Made by a program: the position numbers and the translations under genes
DNA from: RUG626 sp051866775
GTDB taxonomy: Bacteria; Bacillota; Clostridia; Oscillospirales; Oscillospiraceae
Direction of reading: 5' to 3'
Length of the DNA stretch: 51,871 nucleotides
Assembly (NCBI GenBank): GCA_051866775.1
Contig: JBJDXR010000017.1
Coordinates: forward strand, 1-51,871
Notes under the pieces: generated by a model
Database searches by the model: none
What the model was told of the DNA's origin: nothing
The model's input: the letters and a program-made list of their open reading frames with translations, nothing else
Shown: positions 34,078 through 43,334 of the stretch, in pieces
How positions within the stretch are numbered: position 1 is the stretch's first letter
Layout: each line of letters starts with the position of its first letter

Positions 34078-34509
34078 TTAAACCTCGGCATCCATCAGTA
34101 TGGCGTCCTCCTTGGGGGCGTCATAATAGTTTCGCCGCTCCCCGCAGACTGCAAAGCCGAGCTTCTCATAGAGCCGCCGCGCAGCGGCGTTGCTCTTTCG
34201 CACCTCAAGATAGATGCGCCTTATTCCCATCTCACGGGCGCTGTCCAGCACAGCCTTAAGGAGTTTCCGGCCTATACCCCGGCCGCGGCAGCCCTCCCGC
34301 ACGGCAATATTGAATAACTCCCCGTCGTCACAAAACCGGTGAAGTATGGCAAAGCCTTCAAGCTCCCCGTCATCTGCCACCAGCACCGCCGCATCGGCAC
34401 TTTCAAACTCGAACATAACGCTGTGCTCTGACCAGGGGATGGAGAAGCTAGCCCGTTCAATGTCCATTATAGCCGGTATGTCCTCCAAAGCGGCCCTTCT
34501 TACTGTCAT
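34078..34509 (-). CDS. rimI: Ribosomal protein S18 alanine N-acetyltransferase RimI (GNAT)
   Basis: 143 residues of the GNAT fold. The acetyl-CoA loop is REGCRGRGIGRKLL near residue 73, followed by EVRKSNAAARRLYEKLGF, the typical RimI C-terminal motif. The start ATG at 34509 leaves 1 nt between it and the polA stop, with GAGG 9 nt upstream; a longer frame reads into polA. Its place between polA and tsaD matches the widespread rimI-tsaD pair. Confidence 0.92.
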   Translation of the reverse strand: MTVRRAALEDIPAIMDIERASFSIPWSEHSVMFEFESADAAVLVADDGELEGFAILHRFCDDGELFNIAVREGCRGRGIGRKLLKAVLDSAREMGIRRIYLEVRKSNAAARRLYEKLGFAVCGERRNYYDAPKEDAILMDAEV

Positions 34510-34510
34510 T

Positions 34511-37153
34511 TTATTTCGCCTCGTACCATGTTTTTCCGACATGTGCATCGACCGTCAGCGGAACGGACAGGGCAGCAGCCCCTTCCATCTCCCGGCAAAG
34601 CAGCTCACGAACCTGCTGAGCCTCCTCCTCGGGACATTCAACTATAAGCTCATCATGCACCTGCAAAAGCAGTCTCGCCTTTAGCCCGGCGGCGCCCAGC
34701 GCGCGGTCGACATTTATCATCGCTATTTTCATTATATCAGCGGCGGTGCCCTGAATCGGCATATTCCGCGCCACACGCTCACCGAAGGAGCGCATACTGA
34801 AGTTAGTGGATTTAAGCTCCGGAAGTGGCCTGCGCCTGCCGTAGAGCGTCACGGCACAGCCGGTCTCCCGGGCCTCCAGCACCACCCGTTCCATGTAGTC
34901 CCGGACGCCGTGGTACCTTGCCATATAGGTGTTTATATAGTCCCGGGCTTCAGCAACGGAAACGCCGATATCCTCCGAGAGGGAGAAGGCTGAAATGCCG
35001 TAAACTATCCCAAAATTCACCGCCTTGGCATGGCTGCGCTCCCGCGCCGTCACTTCCTCCGGCGGTATTCCCAGCACCTGTGCCGCCGTTATCCTGTGGA
35101 TGTCCTCTCCGGAGAGGAATGCGTTTTTCATGGTCTTATCGCCGGATATGTGCGCAAGTATCCTCAGCTCGATCTGGCTGTAGTCCGCGTCAACAAGGAC
35201 ATTTCCCGGGGAGGCGACGAACATCTTGCGTATCTCACCGCCAAGCTCCCGCCTTATGGGGATATTCTGCAGGTTTGGCTCAGTGGAGGAGAGCCTGCCC
35301 GTTGCCGTCACGGTCATCTGAAAGCTTGTGTGTATACGCCCGTCGGGAGCGATGACCTTGGATAGGCCCTCGGCATATGTGGACTTGAGCTTCGCAAGCT
35401 CCCGGTACTCCAGTACAAGTCCGATTATCGGGTTCTTTGGGCGGAGCTTTTCCAGCACATCGGCATTAGTAGAATAACCGGTCTTGGTTTTCTTTGGCGC
35501 CGGCAGCATCAGCTTATTAAATAGTATATCTCCCAGCTGCTTCGGGGAGTTTATATTAAAGCTTTCCCCGGCGATCGCGTATATCTGCTCCTCCAGCGAT
35601 GTGATCTGTGCGGCCAGTACGGCTCCGAAATCCTCCAGCGCTTTTTTGTCTACCAAAAAGCCCGCAAGCTCCATTTTGGAAAGCACCCGGCACAGCGGCA
35701 GCTCAATGTCGTAAAACACCTTATCAAGCCCCAGCTCACGGAGCTTTGTCTCAAGCGTGCCACGAAGGCACAGTATAGCGGCGGACTCGCTCATTATACG
35801 GGCAATTATTTGGGTGTCGTCACTCAGCAGCGACAGCTGTTCTCCGACTGCGGCCTCACCCATTATTGTAAAGCCGCAATACTTCTCGGTCAGGCGGTTA
35901 ATGTCATATCCGCTGGCTGTGGGTTCGATCAGATAAGCCGCCAGCGCGGAGTCAAACACCCATCCGTCAGACGAAAAGCCCCACCTTAAAAGCTCACGCT
36001 GGGCATCTTTTATATCGTGTCCCGCCTTTTTGATGTTCCCTGAACACAGGGCATCCATAGCCTCCCGGTAAACAGGGGAGCTTTCCCGAATTATATATGC
36101 TGTATCACACTCGTCCGGCAGCACGGCGCATATGGACATATCCCCGGAGAAGCGCACGGCGCATAGCCTGCCCTCCAAGCCGCTCTTCATGACGGCGAGG
36201 GTCTCTTCGGACGCGACCTCCACGCTGTTGCAGGCGCCCTCGAACCTCTGCACCTCTCCGGCCGAAGCTTTCCCGTCGGAGGGCGGCACAAGCCCGAAGG
36301 CCTCAATCAGCTTCTTGAAGCCAAGACGGGTAAAGACCTCCCACAGTTTATCATTATCCGGCGGGCAGACCCTTGCCTGCTCCGGAGAAAACTCCACCGG
36401 CGCGTCACGGTGGATCGTGGCAAGCTCGTAGGACATCCTTGCGCTGTCCGCTCCCGCGGTAAGCTTCCTCCGCACCGGCTCTTTAATGTCAAGGGTGTCA
36501 AGATTTTCGTAAATGCTCTCCACCCGGCCGAAGCGCTGAATTAAATCCATGGCCGTCTTTTCGCCCACGCCGGCAACGCCCGGGATGTTGTCAGAGGCGT
36601 CGCCCATAAGTGCCTTAAGGTCCACCATCAGCGGCGGCTCAAAGCCGTATTCATCGATAAATGCCTGCTCATCATACAGCTTGACCTCCGTCTGCCCGGC
36701 GCGGGTCTTCACATGCTTAACGCTGGTGTGCCCGTCGATAAGCTGAAAGCTGTCCTTATCTCCCGTGACCACAACGCAGTCCCAACCAGACGCCCCGCAC
36801 CTTTTCGCGATGGAGCCGATGAGGTCATCCGCCTCCCACCCGGCAAGCTCATAGCGGCATACGTTCATGGCGTCCAGGGTCTCCTTGAGTATGGGCATCT
36901 GCACCGCAAGCTCATCGGGCATACCCTTACGCTGGGCCTTATAGCCCTCATACTGCTCATGGCGGAAGGTGGGCGCGGGCAAATCAAAGGTGACGCACAC
37001 CGCTTCCGGCGCCTCATCGGCCATGAGCCTTCTGTAAATATTTAAAAATCCGAACACTGCGTTCGTCGGCGTACCGTCCGGGGCGTTAAGCATATGCACG
37101 CCGTAAAAGGCGCGGTTTACTATGCTGTTGCCGTCAATGATTATAAGCTTCAT
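34511..37153 (-). CDS. polA: DNA polymerase I (5'-3' exonuclease and polymerase)
   Basis: 880 residues. Order: 5'-3' exonuclease (about 1-290, with VTFDLPAPTFRHEQYEGYK, ELAGWEADD, VVVTGDKD), a 3'-5' exonuclease-like domain (about 300-480) and the polymerase (about 490-880). Polymerase motifs are intact: A (DADYSQIELRILAHIS), B (RSHAKAVNFGIVYG), C (VHDELIVE). In the middle domain the metal-binding DxE of motif I is missing (the strand reads LCAVRFSGD), so proofreading is probably lost, as in many Gram-positive Pol I proteins. ATG at 37153 with GGAGG 7 nt upstream. Confidence 0.97.
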   Translation of the reverse strand: MKLIIIDGNSIVNRAFYGVHMLNAPDGTPTNAVFGFLNIYRRLMADEAPEAVCVTFDLPAPTFRHEQYEGYKAQRKGMPDELAVQMPILKETLDAMNVCRYELAGWEADDLIGSIAKRCGASGWDCVVVTGDKDSFQLIDGHTSVKHVKTRAGQTEVKLYDEQAFIDEYGFEPPLMVDLKALMGDASDNIPGVAGVGEKTAMDLIQRFGRVESIYENLDTLDIKEPVRRKLTAGADSARMSYELATIHRDAPVEFSPEQARVCPPDNDKLWEVFTRLGFKKLIEAFGLVPPSDGKASAGEVQRFEGACNSVEVASEETLAVMKSGLEGRLCAVRFSGDMSICAVLPDECDTAYIIRESSPVYREAMDALCSGNIKKAGHDIKDAQRELLRWGFSSDGWVFDSALAAYLIEPTASGYDINRLTEKYCGFTIMGEAAVGEQLSLLSDDTQIIARIMSESAAILCLRGTLETKLRELGLDKVFYDIELPLCRVLSKMELAGFLVDKKALEDFGAVLAAQITSLEEQIYAIAGESFNINSPKQLGDILFNKLMLPAPKKTKTGYSTNADVLEKLRPKNPIIGLVLEYRELAKLKSTYAEGLSKVIAPDGRIHTSFQMTVTATGRLSSTEPNLQNIPIRRELGGEIRKMFVASPGNVLVDADYSQIELRILAHISGDKTMKNAFLSGEDIHRITAAQVLGIPPEEVTARERSHAKAVNFGIVYGISAFSLSEDIGVSVAEARDYINTYMARYHGVRDYMERVVLEARETGCAVTLYGRRRPLPELKSTNFSMRSFGERVARNMPIQGTAADIMKIAMINVDRALGAAGLKARLLLQVHDELIVECPEEEAQQVRELLCREMEGAAALSVPLTVDAHVGKTWYEAK

Positions 37154-37240
37154 CTTGCTGCCTCCAAATTGCGGGGAAATTGCGGCTCCAGCCGCGCCGC
37201 CGCAGGAAATCAGTGATGATCCCTGAGTTTTCCCAAAGGA

Positions 37241-38665
37241 TCATACCCTTTTCCACTTTGACCCCCGGGGGGTATCAATTATCTCAATTCCCTGCGCCTT
37301 AAGCTCATCACGGATCCTGTCTGCCTCCGCAAAGTTCTTCGCCTTCTTCGCCGCAGTGCGCTGAGCAATGAGCGCGTCTATCTCGGGATCGGCCTCCCGG
37401 CCGTCATCTCCGCCTCCTGTGCTCTCATGGCGGGCCTTCTCGGCAGCATTTAAAAGGCCGAGGGACAGGACAGAGTCAAATTCCCCGATAAGCGCAAGCT
37501 TCGATGCGCCGCTTATTTTTGCCTTCAGTACATCGTAAAGCGCGGTCACTCCAAGAGAGGTGTTCAGGTCATTTCCCATATCCTCCTTGAATTTATCCCT
37601 CAGCGGAGCCATTGCCTTATCGTCAGCCGTTCCGTCCGACGGGTCTATGGCCGCAATGCGGGCCACAAGCTTTGAATATGCTCCGGCGGCATTATCAAGG
37701 TTCTCCCATGAGAATTCCAGCGTCTTGCGGTAATGGGACTGCAGGCAGAAAAGCCTGTATGCCATGGGGTCATAGCCCTTCTCCTTAAGGAGCGATACAG
37801 TTAAAAACTCACCCTTTGACTTGGACATCTTCCCGCCTGCGGTGTTAAGGTGATGTACGTGCATCCAGTATCTGCACCACTCATGCCCCAGATAGGCTTC
37901 AGACTGGGCGATCTCGTTGGTGTGGTGGGGGAAGGCATTGTCTATTCCTCCGCAGTGGATGTCAAGATACTCGCCCAGATATTTCATGCTGATGCAGGAG
38001 CACTCTATGTGCCAGCCGGGATATCCGACGCCCCAGGGTGAGTCCCACTTCAGGGCCTGATCCTCAAACTTGGACTTGGTGAACCACAGGACAAAGTCGG
38101 CTTTATTCCTCTTATTCCCGTCCTCCTCAACGCTGTCGCGCACGCCTACGGCCAGGTTCTCCTCCTCATGGTCGTTAAAAATGTAGTATTTATCCAGCTT
38201 CGATGTGTCAAAGTACACATTTCCCCCGGCAAGGTATGCGAAGCCCTTTTCAAGGAGCTTCTCTATGACCCTGATGTAATCGTCAATACAGCCGGTGGCG
38301 GGCTGTACCACATCCGGGCGCTTGATATTCAGCGCCTCACAGTCGCTGAAAAAGGCGTCCGTATAATACTGCGCGATCTCCATGACCGTCTTGTGCTCAC
38401 GCTTCGCGCCCTTAAGCATTTTATCCTCACCGGTATCGGCGTCTGAAGAAAGATGCCCTACGTCGGTAATATTCATTACCCTCGTTACGTCATATCCCAG
38501 ATACCGCAGGAGCTTTTCCAGCACATCCTCCATGATGTAGCTTCTTAAATTTCCTATATGGGCAAAATGGTATACGGTGGGTCCGCAGGTGTACATACTC
38601 ACCTTGCCCTCCACTCGGGGTACAAATTCCTCTTTTTGATGGGTCGCGGAATTATAAAGCTTCAT
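37241..38665 (-). CDS. cysS: Cysteinyl-tRNA synthetase
   Basis: 474 residues. It charges tRNA-Cys. The N-terminal zinc and HIGH region reads YTCGPTVYHFAHIGN near residue 24, a second zinc ligand lies in WHIECSCIS, and KMSKSKG is near residue 266. The ATG at 38665 overlaps the end of cysE by 14 nt and has GGAG upstream; the longer open frame covers the cysE end and is not used. Co-transcription with cysE behind a T-box means the enzyme is induced when charged tRNA-Cys is low. Confidence 0.97.
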   Translation of the reverse strand: MKLYNSATHQKEEFVPRVEGKVSMYTCGPTVYHFAHIGNLRSYIMEDVLEKLLRYLGYDVTRVMNITDVGHLSSDADTGEDKMLKGAKREHKTVMEIAQYYTDAFFSDCEALNIKRPDVVQPATGCIDDYIRVIEKLLEKGFAYLAGGNVYFDTSKLDKYYIFNDHEEENLAVGVRDSVEEDGNKRNKADFVLWFTKSKFEDQALKWDSPWGVGYPGWHIECSCISMKYLGEYLDIHCGGIDNAFPHHTNEIAQSEAYLGHEWCRYWMHVHHLNTAGGKMSKSKGEFLTVSLLKEKGYDPMAYRLFCLQSHYRKTLEFSWENLDNAAGAYSKLVARIAAIDPSDGTADDKAMAPLRDKFKEDMGNDLNTSLGVTALYDVLKAKISGASKLALIGEFDSVLSLGLLNAAEKARHESTGGGDDGREADPEIDALIAQRTAAKKAKNFAEADRIRDELKAQGIEIIDTPRGSKWKRV

Positions 38666-39320
38666 TTTCGTTCTCCTCAATTTCAGTATTAACTCCAACA
38701 TATTTCTCCAAAAGCTCCAGCTGCCGGCGCAGCGCCGTAAGCTCAAGCTTTACAGGGTCTGTTATGTGTATCTGGTCTACCTCGGAAGCAAAGTCAACCT
38801 TCTTGCCGGCAATTTTCACTACCCGCGCCGGAACTCCGACGGCAGTGGAATCAGGAGGCACCTCCTCAAGCACCACGGCTCCCGCCGCTACGCGGCTGCC
38901 GCTCCCAACGGTAAACGGCCCCAGCACCTTTGCTCCGGTGCCGATAAGCACGTTATTTCCGATAGTGGGATGGCGCTTGCCCTTATCCTTACCCGTTCCG
39001 CCAAGCGTCACGCCCTGATAGATGAGTACGTCATCTCCCACCTCCGCGGTCTCGCCTATGACGATGCCCATGCCGTGATCTATCACGAGCCTTCTGCCTA
39101 TCTTCGCACCGGGGTGAATCTCAATTCCCGTCTTTTTTCTGCTGCGCTGGGAGATGAACCTGCCCAAAAGCTTTAAATTGTGCTCCCAGCACCAGTGCGC
39201 CCTTCTGTGGCTGCGCACCGCCCTTATTCCGGGGTAAAGCAGCAGCACCTCCATCGACGAGCGCGCCGCCGGGTCGCGGGCCTTATAAGCTGCAACAAGC
39301 TCCCGCAGTTCATTAAACAT
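38652..39320 (-). CDS. cysE: Serine O-acetyltransferase
   Basis: 222 residues. It makes O-acetylserine, the first committed step to cysteine. The N-terminal helical domain is followed by left-handed beta-helix hexapeptide repeats (IHPGAKIGRRLVIDHG, GIVIGETAEVGDDVLIYQ, TIGNNVLIGTGAKVLG). The active-site residues His/Asp in IDHGMGIVIGE are visible. The start ATG at 39320 (MFNEL) has AAAGGG 8 nt upstream; an in-frame extension reads through the T-box and is not coding. No cysK lies nearby. Confidence 0.96.
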   Translation of the reverse strand: MFNELRELVAAYKARDPAARSSMEVLLLYPGIRAVRSHRRAHWCWEHNLKLLGRFISQRSRKKTGIEIHPGAKIGRRLVIDHGMGIVIGETAEVGDDVLIYQGVTLGGTGKDKGKRHPTIGNNVLIGTGAKVLGPFTVGSGSRVAAGAVVLEEVPPDSTAVGVPARVVKIAGKKVDFASEVDQIHITDPVKLELTALRRQLELLEKYVGVNTEIEENENEAL

Positions 39321-39340
39321 ATTATACACCCTTTCCAGAT

Positions 39341-39592
39341 AAAAGAAAACGCCTCCTATGAGCTTTTGCTCATAGGAGGCGGTACAACCGCGGTTCCACT
39401 CCCGTTTATTTCTCACCGGCCGTCACCGGTCATCGCCTTAACGCGGCGCAGCGGGAGGCCATTTCCGTCCTCCCCGCTCCCGGGCGCATTTCACGGTATC
39501 CCCGGCACACGCCGCTTCCAGCCGATGGCGGCGATTCTCTGTTGCCGTTTTTCTCCGCTACTTTTCCCGTTCATCGCGGCTTTCTTATCCCC
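39341..39592 (-). promoter_or_regulatory. T-box riboswitch, cysteine-specific, upstream of cysE-cysS
   Basis: On the minus strand the T-box core TGGAACCGCG is at 39389-39398, just before a strong terminator: CGCCTCCTATGAGC pairs with GCTCATAGGAGGCG (39350-39381), followed by TTTTCTTTT. A long stem I lies upstream; a TGC codon (39486-39488) sits in the loop region GTGAAATGC and fits a Cys specifier, which suits the regulated genes. Uncharged tRNA-Cys should stabilise the antiterminator and allow expression. The 5' end near 39592 is approximate. Confidence 0.9.
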
Positions 39593-39628
39593 AGTATATT
39601 ATCACCAGTGCCGAAATGTGTCAATGCC

Positions 39629-40156
39629 TTATTCTGCGTCCAGCAGAACTTTTCCGTTTGCGTGGAAATAATCAACCAGTGAAACAATATTCAGAACCAG
39701 TATAAGTCCCGAACATATGATGTTCACAAGCTCTATATCATGGAACACCAGCATCACGCAGATGCTCACCATGGTAACTGCCGTTTTGATCTTACCGGAC
39801 CAGCCGGCGGCCATCACTATATTCCGGGAGGCCGCAACCATTCTGAGCCCGTCCACTGCCAGATCCCTTCCCACGACTATTATGGCCACCCACGCGGGTA
39901 TTTGCCCAAAGCAGGCAAGGCTTATGAGCGCCGTTGTCACAAGCAGCTTATCCGCCAGCGGATCCATAAATTTGCCGAAGTTTGTTATCTGGTTGTTCTT
40001 CCTTGCAAGATGCCCGTCCAGAAAATCCGTCAGGCTCGCGGCAATAAATACTGCCAGAGCAAAATAACGGTTCCAATAAAGGCACAGGAAGAACACCGGA
40101 ACTAAGATAACTCTTACAATCGTAAGTATGTTTGGTATATTCATTTTCATGGTCAA
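39629..40156 (-). CDS. pgsA: CDP-diacylglycerol--glycerol-3-phosphate 3-phosphatidyltransferase
   Basis: 175-residue membrane enzyme of phosphatidylglycerol synthesis. The CDP-alcohol phosphotransferase motif is complete: DFLDGHLARKNNQITNFGKF with the final aspartates in MDPLADK. About five hydrophobic helices. The start is most likely the TTG at 40156, 6 nt after AGGAGG; ATGs at 40150 and 40144 are alternatives. It follows rimO by 71 nt and probably belongs to the recA-recX-rimO-pgsA transcript. Confidence 0.95.
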   Translation of the reverse strand: MTMKMNIPNILTIVRVILVPVFFLCLYWNRYFALAVFIAASLTDFLDGHLARKNNQITNFGKFMDPLADKLLVTTALISLACFGQIPAWVAIIVVGRDLAVDGLRMVAASRNIVMAAGWSGKIKTAVTMVSICVMLVFHDIELVNIICSGLILVLNIVSLVDYFHANGKVLLDAE

Positions 40157-40227
40157 TTTATACCTCCTAATATAGGCGGCGATCTTGCGCTTTAAGTGGT
40201 GGGGATGCCACGCCCTTTAAAACGTGA

Positions 40228-41538
40228 TCACACCATCTCTCCGCAGAGCTCGCCTTCCAGCTCTCCGCGCAGGATAACATCGTAAAATTCTCCCGGCTCC
40301 ACATTCTCTCCGGAGAACCATATAACCCCGTCAACATCCGGCGACTCCGAGAAGCTCCTGCCCGCAAAAAGTCCGGTCTCCTCATAAAAGCCTTCGCACA
40401 GAACGCGTGTTACCGTTCCGATACGGCTCTCGTTAAACTGCTCCATTATATCCGCCTGGATTTCATTGATAAGCTCCGCCCGGCGGTTGGCGGTTTCCGT
40501 GTCGGGGTAGTCCATATCGTAGGCCGGCGTTCCCTCCTCCGGTGAAAACGGGAACACTCCTGCCCGCTCGATCTTAGCCTCCTTAAGAAAATCGCAAAGC
40601 TCCTCAAACTCAGCCTCTGTCTCGCCCGGAAGTCCGGTTATGATACTTGTCCGAAGGACGACTCCCGGTATCCGCAGGCGGAGCCGCTTAAACAGCGCCC
40701 GTATATCGTCTCCCGTCCCTCTGCGGCGCATGGTTTTAAGTATACCGTTATTTATATGCTGGATCGGGATGTCAAGATACTTCAGTACCTTCGGCTCCGA
40801 GGCTATTGTCTCAATAAGCTCGTCGTCGACCGCATCAGGGTAAAGGTAATGGAGCCTTATCCACTCTATACCCTCAATTTTGCAAAGCTCTCTTGTAAGC
40901 TCAGACAGCCTGCGGCGATGGTACAGGTCAACTCCGTAGAGAGTCGGGTCCTGCGCCACAACAATAAGCTCCTTAACGCCGGTCTCGGCCAGAGCCTTGG
41001 CCTCGGATATTATATTCTCCATAGGGCGGGAGCGGTATTTTCCGCGTAAGCTCGGGATCACACAGTAGGCACAGCTGTTGGAGCACCCCTCGGCTATCTT
41101 TATATATGCCCAGCCCGGACCGGTGGATATTACCCTGCCGGTCTCATCAAGAGGGGCGTTTATATCATCAAAGAACTCGGTTCTCTTCTCCTTTGCGGTA
41201 AGTGCGGCTATTATGTCATGACAGCTGCCGGTACCCACAAGGGCGTCGATCTCCGGCATTTCGTTCAAAAGCTCTTCCTTATAGCGCTGGGCAAGGCAGC
41301 CTGTGACCACCAGCCGCTTGAGCCTCCCGGTCTGCTTATATTCTCCCATTCGGATTATGTTCTCAATAGCCTCGCTCTTAGCGCTCTCTATAAATGCACA
41401 GGTGTTTATAACGGCAGCGTCGGCCTCCTCCGGATCATCGGTAAGCTCAAAGCCCGCTTCATCAATAAGCGACAGCATCTGCTCCGAATCAATAAGGTTC
41501 TTGGCGCAGCCCAAGGAAATAAGGCAAATCTTAGCCAT
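40228..41538 (-). CDS. rimO: Ribosomal protein S12 methylthiotransferase RimO
   Basis: 436-residue radical-SAM enzyme that methylthiolates Asp of ribosomal protein S12. The N-terminal MTTase region (MAKICLISLGCAKNLIDSEQ) carries conserved Cys residues, the radical SAM cluster is CSNSCAYCVIP near residue 147, and a C-terminal TRAM-like region follows. The start ATG at 41538 overlaps the recX end by 8 nt. RimO, not the close relative MiaB, is indicated by the LGCAKNLIDSE start and by length. Confidence 0.95.
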   Translation of the reverse strand: MAKICLISLGCAKNLIDSEQMLSLIDEAGFELTDDPEEADAAVINTCAFIESAKSEAIENIIRMGEYKQTGRLKRLVVTGCLAQRYKEELLNEMPEIDALVGTGSCHDIIAALTAKEKRTEFFDDINAPLDETGRVISTGPGWAYIKIAEGCSNSCAYCVIPSLRGKYRSRPMENIISEAKALAETGVKELIVVAQDPTLYGVDLYHRRRLSELTRELCKIEGIEWIRLHYLYPDAVDDELIETIASEPKVLKYLDIPIQHINNGILKTMRRRGTGDDIRALFKRLRLRIPGVVLRTSIITGLPGETEAEFEELCDFLKEAKIERAGVFPFSPEEGTPAYDMDYPDTETANRRAELINEIQADIMEQFNESRIGTVTRVLCEGFYEETGLFAGRSFSESPDVDGVIWFSGENVEPGEFYDVILRGELEGELCGEMV

Positions 41539-42166
41539 AAAAGTCTTGCTCCTCCGAAAATTCACAGCGCCTCAAGGCGCTTTTTATCTGCTCCCAGGAA
41601 AAGCCCCGGCGCAGCAGCATATCAGTTGTACGCTTAAGCTCCTTTCTGTCGGTGCTGCCGCTTCCGAGCCTTCTGGCGATGAGCGCGTCTATGGCCTCGG
41701 TATCCTCCGGCATATCGGAGAGTGCCTCATCCCAAAGCTCCCTCGGAACCCCCCTGCGGTAAAGCTCGTTTTTAATTCTTCCGGCACCGTAGCCTCTTTG
41801 AGAGTAGTGCCTCACGATCGACGCGGCATACTCGCTGTCGTCAAGAAAGCCGAGCGCTTCAAGGATATCCACAGCCTCAGCCGAGTCCTCCTCAGTCTCG
41901 CCCTTTTCCACCAGCCTGTCATAAAGCTCCTTTTTTGATAAGCTCCGCGTACCCAGAATCCTAAGCGCCCGGGCTTTAGCATTCATACGCGAGGCGGCGG
42001 CCTTCAGCTCCTCATACTCCTCATCCGTAAGCTCACAGCCGGAATACAGGGAGAAGTCGGCAATGATGGCCACATTTGCCTTTATGCTCTCGCCGCCCGT
42101 AAGCTCCACATACCAGCGGTCGGAGATGTGCTTTGACTGCACAAGTCTCTCCACCTTATAAGGCAT
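41531..42166 (-). CDS. recX: RecA regulatory protein RecX
   Basis: 211 residues, rich in three-helix repeats of the RecX type (RILGTRSLSKKELYDRLVEKG, DYEL-like SDSEYAASIVRHYSQRGYG, GAGRIKNELYRRGVPR). It limits RecA filament growth. It lies 3 nt downstream of recA with GAGGGG before the ATG, so it is coupled to recA. The N-terminal 60-residue extension before the first repeat is longer than in E. coli and is common in Firmicutes. Confidence 0.94.
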   Translation of the reverse strand: MPYKVERLVQSKHISDRWYVELTGGESIKANVAIIADFSLYSGCELTDEEYEELKAAASRMNAKARALRILGTRSLSKKELYDRLVEKGETEEDSAEAVDILEALGFLDDSEYAASIVRHYSQRGYGAGRIKNELYRRGVPRELWDEALSDMPEDTEAIDALIARRLGSGSTDRKELKRTTDMLLRRGFSWEQIKSALRRCEFSEEQDFYG

Positions 42167-42169
42167 GGC

Positions 42170-43276
42170 TTACCCCTCGAAGTCGTCGGCTGAGATGTCC
42201 ACGGCTCTTCCCGCGGCGACAGCTGCGGCCTTCGCCTGGGGCGACATGAGCTTCACAGCGTTGGCTCGGATCTTCGCTTCCACCTCATCAGCTATCTCAG
42301 GGTTGTCCTTAAGATACTGCTTCATGCCGTCGCGGCCCTGTATGCGGGTCTCTCCGTAGGTAAACCACGCGCCGCCCTTCTCGATTATATCCAGCTTAAC
42401 GGCAAGATCCACAAGCTCCCCATACTTTGAGATGCCCTCGCCGTACATGATGTCAAACTCCGCCTCCCGGAAGGGCGGGGCTACCTTGTTTTTGACTATC
42501 TTGGCTCTTGTGTGGTTGCCCACCATCTCTGTGCCGTTTTTAAGGGTCTCCACGCGGCGCACGTCTATGCGCACGCTGGAGAAGTACTTAAGCGCCCTGC
42601 CGCCGGGGGTAGTCTCGGGATTCCCGTACATCACGCCTATCTTCTCACGCAGCTGGTTTATAAATATGACCACGCAGTTGGTCTTTGAGATTATTCCGGC
42701 CAGCTTTCTCAGCGCCTGGCTCATAAGCCGGGCTATAACGCCCACGGATGAGTCGCCCATCTCTCCCTCTATCTCAGAACGGGGGACCAGCGCCGCCACG
42801 GAATCGACAACGACCACATCCACCGCGCCTGAGCGCACCAGCGTCTCAGTTATGGCAAGGGCGTCCTCCCCTGTGTCCGGCTGGGAGATGAGAAGGCTCT
42901 CAATGTCGACCCCCAGCGCCCGCGCATATGCCGGCTCAAGGGCGTGCTCAACATCGATGTACGCGGCCTCGCCGCCTCTCTGCTGTGCAGACGCCGCGAT
43001 ATGCAGCGCGAGAGTCGTCTTTCCGGAGGACTCCGGACCATATATCTCAATTATGCGCCCCTTCGGCACTCCGCCGATACCCAGCGCCAGATCAAGGGAC
43101 AGCGAGCCTGTCGGCAGCGCGTCCACATTCACCTGCATACCCGCGCCAAGCCGCATTATGGAGCCCTTTCCGTAGCTCTTTTCGATCTGGGAGATCGCGG
43201 TCTCCAGCGCTTTTTTCTTAGCCTCAGAGTCCGCCGGAAGTACCAGCGGCGCGGCGGCTTTTTTCTTGTCAGCCAT
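42170..43276 (-). CDS. recA: Recombinase RecA
   Basis: 368 residues, usual length. It promotes strand exchange and SOS induction. Walker A GPESSGKTT at residues 80-88, the MAW-type block GGVPKGRIIEIYG, Walker B region VVVVDSVAALVP, and loop L2 region NQLREKIGVMYGNPETTPGG are all present. The start ATG at 43276 has AAGGAGG upstream. It heads recA-recX-rimO-pgsA and lies 58 nt after prmC, so it may also be read through from the DUF1385-prmC transcript. No clear SOS operator was found in the short upstream gap. Confidence 0.98.
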   Translation of the reverse strand: MADKKKAAAPLVLPADSEAKKKALETAISQIEKSYGKGSIMRLGAGMQVNVDALPTGSLSLDLALGIGGVPKGRIIEIYGPESSGKTTLALHIAASAQQRGGEAAYIDVEHALEPAYARALGVDIESLLISQPDTGEDALAITETLVRSGAVDVVVVDSVAALVPRSEIEGEMGDSSVGVIARLMSQALRKLAGIISKTNCVVIFINQLREKIGVMYGNPETTPGGRALKYFSSVRIDVRRVETLKNGTEMVGNHTRAKIVKNKVAPPFREAEFDIMYGEGISKYGELVDLAVKLDIIEKGGAWFTYGETRIQGRDGMKQYLKDNPEIADEVEAKIRANAVKLMSPQAKAAAVAAGRAVDISADDFEG

Positions 43277-43334
43277 TTATAATCCTCCTTATACCGTCTC
43301 AAGCAGCAGCGCTCTTCGCGCCGCACCGTGTTTT

